Notes: generated by a model not told the origin, from the sequence alone. 64,000 nt of DNA from an uncultured Bacillota bacterium (GCA_902493275.1 CABUOQ010000005.1:1-64000), one strand, 5' to 3'; counted from the stretch's first letter, positions 26,406 through 35,638 are shown. A program made the numbers and translations.

Positions 26406-28163
26406 TTAATGATATTTATTATAAAGTTCTTTGATTTTTGAGGTAATACGTTTAGAAATAATTGGATTTATCTCATCATTAGTTTCAAAAATCTTTCCTG
26501 AGAATATAAAGACATTATTGCAAATTAAGGTTTCGATAGTTGTCCAATCAACTATTTCATAGGCCATAAGAATTTTATGATTTTTATATAATCGACAAAG
26601 TAGATTAGTAAACATAATATTATTTTTTGAATTACTTATTATCGATTTAAAGAAGGTATTAGAAAATGAAACATATTTAAATTTACTTAAAATCTCATCG
26701 CTTGGAACATGTATATTATCTAGATCCAATTTGAAACTTACATTAGGCAAATCAATAATATTAAAATTGTCTAAAAAGTTAGTTTGATTAATTATAGAGG
26801 TATTTACTGTATCAGATTTCATTATGAAGACAAATTCTATATCTTCATTTTTTCTAAATAAATCAAGATTATAGATAATAGATTCCATTAAATAAGGTGA
26901 ATAATTAAAGGAAATACGCTTAATTACCTTTTTATTGCGGATATTTTTTTCGTCATTTAATGAAGATATGATATTATTTACTACCAATCGAAGATAGCTT
27001 GAAGCTAAGTTTTGACTTAATAAACTATCGACGAACAAATCAAAATCGCTAATTTCAAGCGAGATTGGCTTTATAAATAGATTATATCCATATATAAATC
27101 CGTTTTTACTATTTATTACTGGTTTAAAAGTATAGCTGAATAAGTTATTTTCTATCGCTTTTTTGGTTTCATTGTTGATACTATCGATATCTAAACAAGA
27201 ATAATCATGAAATTCATCGAGGTAGAATAGATGCTCAGAATAGTTTTTATTATTTATTAGTTTCTTACTGAAGGTTTTAAGCTTTTTTATGCAATTTTTA
27301 TAGTCGGCATTGTTGGTGTCTTGCCTAGATATGCATATATTATAACTTTCATTATTAAGACTATTAATTACATAAAATTTTGAAATTTTATCATTTAGTT
27401 GAGTGATAAATGTGTCTTTATCAGAGACATAATTAGTGATAATAAAAGCAATATCACCATTATTTTGAATAGTGATGAAGTGATTTTTATCAAGCATATT
27501 TATAATCATATCAATTAATTGATGTTGAGTGATTTTATCAAAGCAGTATTCATTATGAGTATTAAAAATTTTTGTTGGGAAAAATGATATTAGACCAATT
27601 ACCAATGAGCTATTTCTTTTTAGACGATAAAAAATACGATCAATCTCATTGGCATTTTTAATATATTGACATTCTGGAACTTTCTTTGAGAGCATACTAT
27701 ATGAGATATAATCGATATGTAAAGTGTGTTTCTCGTTATTGACACTTCTTAAAACAAACACATCTTGATAATATTCATGTCGAGCTTTATTAAAATTGAT
27801 TGATTCAAAATATTGATTATTATTGATATTAGTATTTAAAAGACTAAAGAGCCAACGCTTTAGTTTCTCACGATTTTTTTCGTCATACTCTTTTAAAAAG
27901 TCTTCTAAAGTAATCGTAATAGGGGTATCTAAATTAACTTTTTTAAAACAATAAATAGTTTTATTTAACAAATCAAAGATAAGATGAGTGACATTATCCT
28001 CTGAGTTGATTTTGTTTTTTAAATTGTTATGCTTAGATTTATACATACCTTTTAAAATGATAAAAATTCCAATTAGCACAATCATGACCCCTAAAATTAT
28101 AAAAAAATGGGCCAATGTTAAATATTGAGTAATAAAATCTTTGATTTTGTTTAAAATTTCCAT
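26406..28163 (-). CDS. Degenerate GGDEF-EAL protein, probably catalytically dead
   Basis: ATG 28163 has GGTGAT upstream and gives 585 residues. One membrane helix lies at about 18-40, then a PAS-like region (about 60-160), a GGDEF-like domain (about 186-300) and an EAL-like domain (about 340-585). In place of GGDEF it reads NNGDIAF (234-240). In place of EAL it reads NLF within YGYNLFIKPIS (about 358-368), so both active sites are lost. The EAL end is recognisable in ILMAYEIVDWTTIETL. Dead members of these families act as nucleotide or protein sensors. No active c-di-GMP enzyme is in the window, while a c-di-AMP synthase is. Confidence 0.6.
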   Translation of the reverse strand: MEILNKIKDFITQYLTLAHFFIILGVMIVLIGIFIILKGMYKSKHNNLKNKINSEDNVTHLIFDLLNKTIYCFKKVNLDTPITITLEDFLKEYDEKNREKLKRWLFSLLNTNINNNQYFESINFNKARHEYYQDVFVLRSVNNEKHTLHIDYISYSMLSKKVPECQYIKNANEIDRIFYRLKRNSSLVIGLISFFPTKIFNTHNEYCFDKITQHQLIDMIINMLDKNHFITIQNNGDIAFIITNYVSDKDTFITQLNDKISKFYVINSLNNESYNICISRQDTNNADYKNCIKKLKTFSKKLINNKNYSEHLFYLDEFHDYSCLDIDSINNETKKAIENNLFSYTFKPVINSKNGFIYGYNLFIKPISLEISDFDLFVDSLLSQNLASSYLRLVVNNIISSLNDEKNIRNKKVIKRISFNYSPYLMESIIYNLDLFRKNEDIEFVFIMKSDTVNTSIINQTNFLDNFNIIDLPNVSFKLDLDNIHVPSDEILSKFKYVSFSNTFFKSIISNSKNNIMFTNLLCRLYKNHKILMAYEIVDWTTIETLICNNVFIFSGKIFETNDEINPIISKRITSKIKELYNKYH

Positions 28164-28258
28164 AACGATCACCAATGCTTTTATTATAAAAGATATTTGC
28201 GATATTTAAAATAGAATTAGTAGATTTTCTTCCTACTTATTTATATAATATTTGTGAT

Positions 28259-28349
28259 GGAGAAATACCCAAGAGGCTGAAGGGACTAGTTTCGAAAACT
28301 AGCAGAAGTTTTACGACTTGCGAGGGTTCAAATCCCTCTTTCTCCGCCA
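28259..28349 (+). tRNA. tRNA-Ser(CGA)
   Basis: A class II tRNA with a long variable arm. The acceptor is GGAGAAA/TTTCTCC, CCA is encoded, the T-arm contains GGTTCAAATCC, and the anticodon stem CTAGT/ACTAG encloses TTCGAAA, giving anticodon CGA. It marks the left edge of the accessory patch that runs to about 33.9 kb. Confidence 0.94.
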
Positions 28350-28540
28350 TGCGGGATTTCACCCCCATAACGTATTTTGTCTTTAATATTTTTAGAATAT
28401 TGTAAAAAATAAAATGTTAGACAAAAATTGTAATATTTACAAGCAAAGTAAGAATTACTATTGTGAAATTGACAATATAAAGATAACTATTAACTCATAT
28501 AGTTATACGATTATTACAGCATATACTATTCACTAAATTT

Positions 28541-28694
28541 GACCAGTCAAGAGAAAGTAGACACTAAATTAAATATTTCTCTTTAAATTGTTTAGGTGTA
28601 AGATAATTTAAAGCATATGCAGGTCTTTCATTATTAAAAAATATCTCCAAGAAAATGTTTTATTTTGCAAAAAATATCTCCAAAAAAATGTAAA
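28541..28694 (-). mobile_element. 3'-end scar of an IS3-family (IS150-like) transposase
   Basis: On the minus strand, codons ending at a TAG (28566-28564) read FFNNERPAYALNYLTPKQF, the classic C-terminus of IS3-family integrase-type transposases. Just beyond the stop comes GTGTCTACTTTCTCTTGACT (28566 down to 28547), like an IS end. Only about 30-40 codons remain. Within it a 23-base unit (28636-28658) is repeated at 28669-28691 with one mismatch, a 33-base in-frame period. Confidence 0.75.
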
Positions 28695-28699
28695 TAATA

Positions 28700-28727
28700 T
28701 TGTTTTGAAGAAAAAATATGGTATAAT
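28700..28727 (+). promoter_or_regulatory. Promoter of the DUF4143 ATPase gene
   Basis: TTGTTT (28700-28705), a 16-base spacer, then an extended -10 TGG-TATAAT ending at 28727. AAAGGAG and the ATG follow. Confidence 0.65.
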
Positions 28728-28757
28728 TCGGTTGAAGCTTGAAAAGGAGTGTAATTT

Positions 28758-30056
28758 ATGGACAGAAAAATTTATGCTGATTTGCAGAACTGGAAAAACT
28801 CGACGAGAAGAAAACCACTTGTATTACAGGGTGCGAGGCAAGTTGGAAAAACTTATATCGTAAACTTGTTTGCACAAAAAGAATACTCTAATTATGTATA
28901 TTGCAACTTTGAAAAAGAAGAAACATTAAAGGATTTTTTTACAAACCTTACTCCACAAAAAATAGTTAAGCAACTCGGTCTTTATAAAAGAAAAGAGATT
29001 ATACCAAACCATACACTGATTATCTTTGATGAAGTACAAGCCTGTCCTAAAGCACTCACTTCTTTAAAGTATTTTAACGAAGAAGCGAATGAATACCATA
29101 TAATTGCATTAGGATCATTACTTGGTGTTTCCGTAAATAGAGAGGATAGTACATTCCCTGTAGGCAAGGTAGATATGATTACCATGTATCCTATGGATTT
29201 TGAAGAATTTTTGATAGCTCAAAAGGAAAAATATACTGATTTGATTCAAGCTATAAAAGAAGCATATGTTACAAACAAGGCACTGCCGACTCCAATACAC
29301 GATATGGCAATAGATTTATATAAGCAATATTTGTATGTTGGTGGAATGCCTGAAGCTGTTAAAGAATATGCAGAAACAAAAAATGTAGAGATAGTTCGTA
29401 TCATCCAAAAGGAAATTATCGAAGCATATTTCAACGATATGGGCAAGTACAATAGAGCAACAGAAATACCGAAAACAAAACTTGTATTTGAAAGTATTTC
29501 TACACAACTTTCAAAGGAAAATAAAAAATTTCAATACAAGTTATTAAAAACTGGTGCAAGAGCATCTTTATATGAAGAAGCAATCAGATGGATTTGTAAT
29601 GCGGGAATATCTAATCAGTTATTTAGACTTGAACAAGTTTCTCTTCCGCTTGAAAGTAATAAATCAACAAGTGATTTTAAGTTTTTCATGAGCGACGTTG
29701 GTTTATGCGGTGCAACGCAGGATATCCACATGGAAGATATAGAAATGGAATCTAATGATTTTGAGTTTAAGGGTGGATTGACTGAAAACTATATAAACAA
29801 CCAGCTTATTGTGAATGGATTAAAAGCATATTACTGGACAAGTAAATCAGATGCCGAAGTAGATTTTATCACAAGACTTGGAGAAAACATTATTCCAATA
29901 GAAGTTAAATCTGGCGTAAACACTCGTTCAAGAAGTTTGGCAAGCTATGTAAAAACTTACAATCCAAAATATGCCATTAGAGTATCTCAAAAAAATTTTG
30001 GATTTGAAAATGGAATAAAATCAATTCCTTTATATGCTGCCTTTTGTATTAAATAA
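28758..30056 (+). CDS. AAA ATPase with C-terminal DUF4143
   Basis: The 432-residue protein opens with the AAA_14 signature LVLQGARQVGKTYIV (Walker A) and IIFDEVQACP (Walker B). It ends with the DUF4143 nuclease-like domain (TENYINNQLIVNGLKAYYWT, then EVDFITRLGENIIPIEVKSG, a PD-ExK-like motif). Such genes are common, horizontally mobile and of unknown role; some have been proposed to act in defence or as antitoxin-like ATPases. Codon use is visibly less A/T-biased than in its neighbours, and the gene follows an IS scar, so recent transfer is likely. Confidence 0.85.
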   Translation: MDRKIYADLQNWKNSTRRKPLVLQGARQVGKTYIVNLFAQKEYSNYVYCNFEKEETLKDFFTNLTPQKIVKQLGLYKRKEIIPNHTLIIFDEVQACPKALTSLKYFNEEANEYHIIALGSLLGVSVNREDSTFPVGKVDMITMYPMDFEEFLIAQKEKYTDLIQAIKEAYVTNKALPTPIHDMAIDLYKQYLYVGGMPEAVKEYAETKNVEIVRIIQKEIIEAYFNDMGKYNRATEIPKTKLVFESISTQLSKENKKFQYKLLKTGARASLYEEAIRWICNAGISNQLFRLEQVSLPLESNKSTSDFKFFMSDVGLCGATQDIHMEDIEMESNDFEFKGGLTENYINNQLIVNGLKAYYWTSKSDAEVDFITRLGENIIPIEVKSGVNTRSRSLASYVKTYNPKYAIRVSQKNFGFENGIKSIPLYAAFCIK

Positions 30057-30126
30057 AAATGAGAGAATATTATAGAAATAAAACAGAAAGATAAATAGTA
30101 ATTTGCTTAGTGGATGGAGATTTAAA

Positions 30127-30426
30127 ATGGCAACATCAAAAGATTATAAAGATTTTATATTAGAGCAATTAGATTTATTAGATAATATAAATTGTAAAGC
30201 AATGATGGGGGAATATTTATTGTATTATAATAATGTCTTATTCGGTGGAATATATGATAATAGGTTACTTGTAAAGATAGTTGGTAATAACAAAAAATAT
30301 AATATGCAAGAACAAATACCATATGAAAATGCTAAATCTATGTATTTAATTGATGATATAGATAATAAAGAAAAGTTAAAAGAAATAATAACTGAGACTT
30401 ACAAAGATTTACCAAGTAAAAAGTAA
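30127..30426 (+). CDS. TfoX N-terminal-domain protein
   Basis: ATG 30127 follows GGAG at 7 bases and gives 99 residues. The pattern CKAMMGEYLLYYNNVLFGGIYDNRLLVKI is broken into the TfoX_N features (MMGEYLLY, FGGIYDNRLLVK). The full competence regulator TfoX/Sxy is longer; stand-alone domains of this size are common in Firmicutes and have no proven role. It follows the DUF4143 ATPase by 70 bases with no terminator between. Confidence 0.75.
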   Translation: MATSKDYKDFILEQLDLLDNINCKAMMGEYLLYYNNVLFGGIYDNRLLVKIVGNNKKYNMQEQIPYENAKSMYLIDDIDNKEKLKEIITETYKDLPSKK

Positions 30427-31304
30427 TTCAAATTACAATTATGTTCAATAATTAGTAGAGGTACGGGAATTGCATTAATTTAGGTAATTCGTGCCATTAT
30501 GAATGAATAGGTTTGATACAATGTAAATTGATATGCTCCTTCTATAGTAGACAAATAAAATTTTAAACATCATATTTTTGGTGTAAAAGAATTTTCGTAT
30601 ATATATATAAAGAAATTGATGAGATAAAAAACTCTTCCATTTTTGACTTCAACGCAATAACCTTTTATTTCAGTCAAGGAAAGAAAACCTTAATAGTAAA
30701 CAAAAAATATTCTCATCCAGAAAGAACTGTAGATATAAAAATTCATATTCATTTTATTGGCAATTATTTGCAATCTATTGATATGCTCAATAATATTGTT
30801 ACTTGTCGAAATTTCAAAGAATTGAAGCCAACCAAAGAGAATGTTTTGTGCCCTGAATCTTCTAAAACGAACATATAATCAATTCAAAGTCAGTATTTTA
30901 CTTAAAAATTCATAATATTCAATCATCTCCAGTCAAAAAACTTCATTAGTGACTTTTTATCTTTTTCTTGAGCAACCATGTTGTTTGATCGGTTCGCTTT
31001 TTTGATGTTAATTCTTATTACAATATTACACAAAAACATTTATGCACAAAAATGTGTTAAAATATAAAATGAGAAAAAACGTGTTTGTCGTAACCATCAA
31101 TATGGGTTCATCTGATTTCAACTCAAATATAAAAAAGGTGAAGTCTCGTTAAATTGCAAGATATTGCGGCTAAATTAAAACAAAATATTGAAATATACAA
31201 TCACAGTAACAAGGCTTAAATCTAATTAAGATTTATAATTACACACTTGAACTTAGATTTTAAATATATAAGCATATAATATAATTAGCATATATATATT
31301 TGTT
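30427..31304. other. Gene-poor debris region
   Basis: No intact gene was found in 878 bases. The stretch holds the frame remnant at 30567-30878, a bulged stem at about 30461-30495 (GGTACGGGAATT against AATTCGTGCC), and a 27-codon ATG frame at 31069-31152 with no clear ribosome site. It looks like decayed accessory DNA. Confidence 0.5.
30567..30878 (+). pseudogene. Remnant of an unidentified gene
   Basis: A 103-codon stretch is open after a TAA at 30564-30566. It has no start codon until an ATG deep inside and no ribosome site. It reads like real protein (for example FNAITFYFSQGKKTLIVNKK, then NFKELKPTKENVLCP) rather than random AT-rich translation. I do not recognise the family. It is probably the C-terminal end of a gene whose front was lost. 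Confidence 0.4.
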
Positions 31305-32213
31305 TTAAGAATTTTTCCTTTCATCGATTGCATTGAATATAGCGCATATGATTCCACCAATAGGGAATATGACCCAGCCTGGATGCCATAGTCTAAAGAT
31401 AAATCCAAGTACTAAATAGATTGCAGTGCAAGTTAACATAACTACACCATCATATTTTGATAGCCCTTTTTTATTTTCTTTTGGCTCTATATGGATACCT
31501 TGTGCTTTTAGTTCGTTAGTATAATTTGACCATTTTATACCAGAGAAAATAAACAATATCACGGCGATAGCTATTATCGTAAAGCCACTTGCTAATGATA
31601 TTAACTGACCAGTTTTATTGTTTTCAAAAAAAGATATAGTTATAAACGCTATGATAGAGAGAATACATAACATTACACCAAAAGAAATACTGATTGAAAA
31701 TTGTCTAGTTTTTTGTCTATGACAATCATTATCATTAGTCTCAATGTAATAATAACTATCAGTTATTCCCGCAAAGGTTAAAATTGGGACACCAACAGCG
31801 ATTGAGGCAAATAAAGCTATAATGAATATTACTAATTCTAGCTCAGTATTTTCATATAATATGCAGCCGATAAGATATATTATTATACCAATAAAAATTA
31901 ATAGTATTCCGCTTGAAATTAAAACTGCAAATGTGTTCATCCATTTTTTAGGTTTTTTACTAATTGGCGAAGAATTTATATTTGTTATTTCTTTATTTTC
32001 TTTATTTTGTGGATAGTGTCCTTTTAACAAATCATCAATTGAAATATCAAATAATTCTGATAATTTAAGTAATTGAGATGTTTCAGGGTAACTATCACCT
32101 GTCTCCCATTTTGAGACTGCTTGATTTGTGACATTTAATTTATCGGCTAGCTCAGTTTGAGTCCATCCTTTTTCTTTTCGTAATTTGAATAATAGTGTGC
32201 CAAAGTCAGTCAT
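31305..32213 (-). CDS. XRE-family HTH protein with C-terminal membrane domain
   Basis: ATG 32213 follows AAGGAG at 6 bases (302 residues); the upstream ATG frame is rejected. Residues 3-60 are a Cro/C1-type helix-turn-helix (KGWTQTELADKLNVTNQAVS, then KWETGDSYPE). From about 95 there are six hydrophobic helices in three pairs. Membrane-bound XRE proteins of this layout are common in Firmicutes and are thought to sense envelope or small-molecule signals. It is divergent from the TIR-Sel1 gene, separated by about 240 bases, and may control it; this is inference. Confidence 0.82.
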   Translation of the reverse strand: MTDFGTLLFKLRKEKGWTQTELADKLNVTNQAVSKWETGDSYPETSQLLKLSELFDISIDDLLKGHYPQNKENKEITNINSSPISKKPKKWMNTFAVLISSGILLIFIGIIIYLIGCILYENTELELVIFIIALFASIAVGVPILTFAGITDSYYYIETNDNDCHRQKTRQFSISISFGVMLCILSIIAFITISFFENNKTGQLISLASGFTIIAIAVILFIFSGIKWSNYTNELKAQGIHIEPKENKKGLSKYDGVVMLTCTAIYLVLGFIFRLWHPGWVIFPIGGIICAIFNAIDERKNS

Positions 32214-32455
32214 ATGTTTCTCCTTTATCATTATAGAAAAATTGTGGCATATTTGAATTATTTACACAACAATACGAAGTAGAAGTTATCCAATTTTTAG
32301 TTGATTTTTATTAATTTAAAATAGCACGCTCTCATTTTGCTTGATTTTAATCATAAATTATAAAAAATCTGTTTTTGAATACATTAATTGCTCTGAATGT
32401 AGTATATTATCTTTGTATAGGCAGCTTTTGCTTTATAATATTGAAGGTGTAAAAA

Positions 32456-33847
32456 ATGATAATTAAACGTTGTAAATGTTGTGGAGAACCATTATCTGAT
32501 AATTATAAAAGAATAAACCAAAAGGGAGAAGAAATATTTAATTGTATTTATTGTGGTACCGATAATTATGATATTGAAAAAACTACTCCAGAAAAAAAAG
32601 AATATGAAAATGATGTTAAAGAAGTATATCATCTTCTTAACAATTTAAAATATGAAGAAGCAGAAGAAAAAATAGATTTTATTAAAGACAGATTTGATAA
32701 TAAAGAAGATTATCTTGGCGAATTAAATTTTTTATTAGTTTTAGCTAGAAATGGTGTTTGCTATGTTAAAGATTATAAAAATGATTCAAAAAGATATATT
32801 GCAACTTTAAATAGTGTCTCATTTAAACCTATTATGGATAGCGAATATGCTAAAAAGGCGATGAATCTTGAAATAGATGAAGAAAAGAAGACAAAGTATC
32901 AAAAAGAGTTTGATTATATAGAAAAAATTCGTTCAGGTATTGTCAGTGAATATAATAATCCGGACAATCAATGTGATATTTTTATCTCATTTAAAGATAC
33001 CGCGATTGACCAAAATGGAAATCCAATAGTTGATGTTAATGGTGAAAAATTAAAAACAAAAGATTATGAAATAGCATATCAGATCTATACGAAATTAAAA
33101 GAAGTTGAGCCAAATTTCAAAGTATTCTTTTCACCCATTTCTTTAAAAGAAAAAGCTGGTGTTGATTATGAAAAGTACATTTTTACCGCGTTGAATAAAG
33201 CTAAAGTATTTATTTTAGTTGGAACAAATATTAAACATATAGAATGGCCATGGGTCAAAAATGAATGGAAAAGATATTTAAATTTAATTAATAATAGCGA
33301 GCTTAATAAAAATCCGGATTCATTCTTATTAGTTTATTCGCATATGAATATACATGATTTGCCTAATCAAATTCAAAGTCGACAAGCAATATCACTTTCA
33401 AATAATTTAAATGCTTTTGATGAAATCTTATCAAGTGTTAGAAAGATTTGTTTCTTGGAAGATGTTGAAATTAAAAGTATTCAAAATAACAATGAAATGT
33501 TATTAGAACTAGGTGATAAATATTTTTATGGTTTAAATGGTAAAATTAAAAATGTCAATAAAGCTATAGTGATTTATGAATTAGCTGCATCAAAAGGTAA
33601 TGTTTCTGCTAAAGTTAATCTAGGTAATTTATATTTCTATGGACGAGAGGTAAGTAAAGATTATAAAAAGGCATTTAAGTATTATTTGCAAGGTGCAGAA
33701 TGTGGTGATATGTATGCTCAATTTAATTTAGGACAATGCTATGAAAATGGTAGGGGAATAGAACAAAATATTACCAAGGCCAAATATTGGTATAATTTGG
33801 CTGCCAAACAAGGTCATTTTAAAGCTAAAGAAAAAATAACGATGTAA
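32456..33847 (+). CDS. Zinc ribbon-TIR-Sel1 protein, candidate NADase effector
   Basis: The 463-residue protein has three parts. A zinc ribbon uses C6/C9 and C30/C33. A helical linker follows, then a TIR domain from about 172 to 280 (CDIFISFKD, KVFFSPISL, AKVFILVGTN, WVKNEW). At the C-terminus are about three Sel1-type repeats (348-455, for example AKVNLGNLYFYGREVSKDYK). In TIR NADases a glutamate sits in the helix after the BB loop; here E239 in GVDYEKYI matches it. Bacterial TIR proteins often deplete NAD in phage defence, and Sel1 repeats bind partners. No separate sensor gene is adjacent. AAGGTG precedes the ATG. Confidence 0.75.
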   Translation: MIIKRCKCCGEPLSDNYKRINQKGEEIFNCIYCGTDNYDIEKTTPEKKEYENDVKEVYHLLNNLKYEEAEEKIDFIKDRFDNKEDYLGELNFLLVLARNGVCYVKDYKNDSKRYIATLNSVSFKPIMDSEYAKKAMNLEIDEEKKTKYQKEFDYIEKIRSGIVSEYNNPDNQCDIFISFKDTAIDQNGNPIVDVNGEKLKTKDYEIAYQIYTKLKEVEPNFKVFFSPISLKEKAGVDYEKYIFTALNKAKVFILVGTNIKHIEWPWVKNEWKRYLNLINNSELNKNPDSFLLVYSHMNIHDLPNQIQSRQAISLSNNLNAFDEILSSVRKICFLEDVEIKSIQNNNEMLLELGDKYFYGLNGKIKNVNKAIVIYELAASKGNVSAKVNLGNLYFYGREVSKDYKKAFKYYLQGAECGDMYAQFNLGQCYENGRGIEQNITKAKYWYNLAAKQGHFKAKEKITM

Positions 33848-33904
33848 ATCTAAAAAAGAAATTTATGTGTAATTTCTAGTGATTGTGTATATAATGTTTT
33901 TGAA

Positions 33905-35638
33905 ATGAAAAAAGTATTAGCGTATCTAAAACATACAAAAAAAGAAACTATACTTGGACCTTTATTTAAAATGCTCGAAGTATGTTTTGAGTTGCTTGTT
34001 CCAATGTTAGTTTCTAATATTGTCGATAATGGAATAAAAAATGGTGATGATGCTGATGTTAAATATATTATCATCATGTGTTTAATAATGTTTGTCTTTG
34101 CTGTTTTAGGGTTTGTATGTACGGTTATCGCCCAATATTTTTCAGCTAAAGCAGCGGTTAAACTCTCTACAAATTTGAAAAATGATTTATTTAAAAAAAT
34201 AGAGAGTTTGCAATATGAAGAACTAGATGAATTAGGAAATTCGACATTAATAACTAGAATGACAAGTGATATAAATCAAGTTCAAACAGGAGTTAATATG
34301 GCATTGCGCTTATTGCTTCGTTCACCGGTAGTGGTATTTGGCGCGATGATAGTAGCATTTATCATTTCTGTTAAGGCTGGTTTATTATTCTTAATCGCCA
34401 TTCCAATTTTGCTAGCAATAATTATGGTATTGTTACTAGTAGCGGTTCCTCTTTATCGTAAGAGTCAAGATAAATTAGATAATATCGTCCGTTTATCAAG
34501 AGAAAATCTTACAGGGGTAAGAGTGATTAGGGCTTTTAATAAGCAAGAAGACGAGATAAAAAAATTTAATAATGAAAATAGTGATTTTACAAAATCACAG
34601 TTATTCGTTGGCAAAGTTTCAGCGATAACTAATCCACTTTCTTATGCTTTAATTAATTTATTCATTATTCTAATAGTTTATGTCGGAGGAATTGAAGTAA
34701 ATGTTGGAAATTTAACAACTGGTAATGTAATTGCTTTATATTCATTAGCGTCTCAAATTTTAGTGGAGATGATAAAATTAGCTAATTTAATCATGACGAT
34801 ATCACGTTCAATCGCCTCGGCCAATAGACTAGAAAAAATATTGATATTAGAATCAAAATTAAATTTAATCTCTGATCAAACGATATATTCAAATGATTAT
34901 CTATTAGAATTTAATCATGTTTATATGAATTATGCTTCATCTAAAAAAAATTCGTTAAATGACATAACTTTTAAAGTTAAAGAGGGTGAAACTATTGGCA
35001 TAATTGGTGGCACGGGATCAGGTAAAACAACTTTAGTTAATGTTTTAGGTCATTTTTATGATATTAATAATGGAACAATTCTATATAAAGGAAAAAAACT
35101 TGAATCTTATCAGTTAGAAGATTTAAGAAATGATATCGCCTATGTTCCTCAAAGAGCAAAACTTTTTAAAGGTACAATCAAGGAAAATCTTTTATGGGGT
35201 AATGAAAAAGCAACTGATGATGAAATCCTTGAGGCAATTAATTTGGCCCAAGGTAATGATATAATCTTAAAAAAAGAAAAGGGTATATATGAAGAAGTTG
35301 AACAAGATGGAAGAAATTTCTCGGGTGGTCAAAAACAAAGACTATGTATTGCAAGAGCTATTCTTAAATCAAGCAAAATTTTAATCTTAGACGATTCTTC
35401 ATCGGCTTTAGATTATGCTACTGATGCAAAATTAAGAAAATCTTTAAAGACTCTTCCATACCATCCAACAATATTCATCGTTTCGCAACGAACATCTTCA
35501 ATTCAACATTGTGATCAAATTATCGTTTTGGATAATGGTGAATTAGTGGGATTAGGAAAACATGATGATTTATTAAAGACGTGTACGACATATAAAGAGA
35601 TATACGATTCTCAATATAAAAAGGAAAACAAAAAATGA
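33905..35638 (+). CDS. Heterodimeric ABC exporter subunit with degenerate ATP site
   Basis: The 577-residue half-transporter has six membrane helices (to about 315) and a nucleotide-binding domain: Walker A GGTGSGKTT, signature FSGGQKQR, Walker B LILDDSSSALD and switch region VSQRTSSI. The catalytic glutamate is replaced by aspartate and the H-loop histidine by glutamine. This is exactly the non-hydrolysing site of heterodimeric exporters such as TM287/288 and BmrCD. It pairs with the next gene, overlapping by 4 bases. No ribosome site precedes the ATG, and TATAAT (33890-33895) ends 9 bases before it, so it may be leaderless. The cargo, drug or peptide, is unknown. Confidence 0.88.
   Translation: MKKVLAYLKHTKKETILGPLFKMLEVCFELLVPMLVSNIVDNGIKNGDDADVKYIIIMCLIMFVFAVLGFVCTVIAQYFSAKAAVKLSTNLKNDLFKKIESLQYEELDELGNSTLITRMTSDINQVQTGVNMALRLLLRSPVVVFGAMIVAFIISVKAGLLFLIAIPILLAIIMVLLLVAVPLYRKSQDKLDNIVRLSRENLTGVRVIRAFNKQEDEIKKFNNENSDFTKSQLFVGKVSAITNPLSYALINLFIILIVYVGGIEVNVGNLTTGNVIALYSLASQILVEMIKLANLIMTISRSIASANRLEKILILESKLNLISDQTIYSNDYLLEFNHVYMNYASSKKNSLNDITFKVKEGETIGIIGGTGSGKTTLVNVLGHFYDINNGTILYKGKKLESYQLEDLRNDIAYVPQRAKLFKGTIKENLLWGNEKATDDEILEAINLAQGNDIILKKEKGIYEEVEQDGRNFSGGQKQRLCIARAILKSSKILILDDSSSALDYATDAKLRKSLKTLPYHPTIFIVSQRTSSIQHCDQIIVLDNGELVGLGKHDDLLKTCTTYKEIYDSQYKKENKK

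Larger units (their letters stand above)
28350..28740. other. Gap between tRNA-Ser and the DUF4143 ATPase
   Basis: Apart from the IS3 scar and the promoter at 28700-28727 nothing coding is seen. The 190 bases right after the tRNA are AT-rich without an open frame or terminator. No repeat of the tRNA 3' end was found further down to define an attachment site. Confidence 0.5.

Noticed and set aside
28326..28349. tRNA-Ser 3' end as a left attachment site of an integrated element
   Set aside because: I could find no second copy of the tRNA 3' sequence downstream and no integrase gene, so no att pair can be named.
28636..28691. Two near-identical 23-base units as a start of a CRISPR array
   Set aside because: There are only two copies with a 10-base gap, and they fall in frame inside a transposase remnant. 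No cas genes are present.
31069..31220. Small gene or LacI-type helix-turn-helix fragment in the debris region (reads LQDIAAKLKQ after a ribosome-like AAGGTGA)
   Set aside because: Each frame is under 30 codons, the start would be TTG, and the similarity to a regulator is too short to support.
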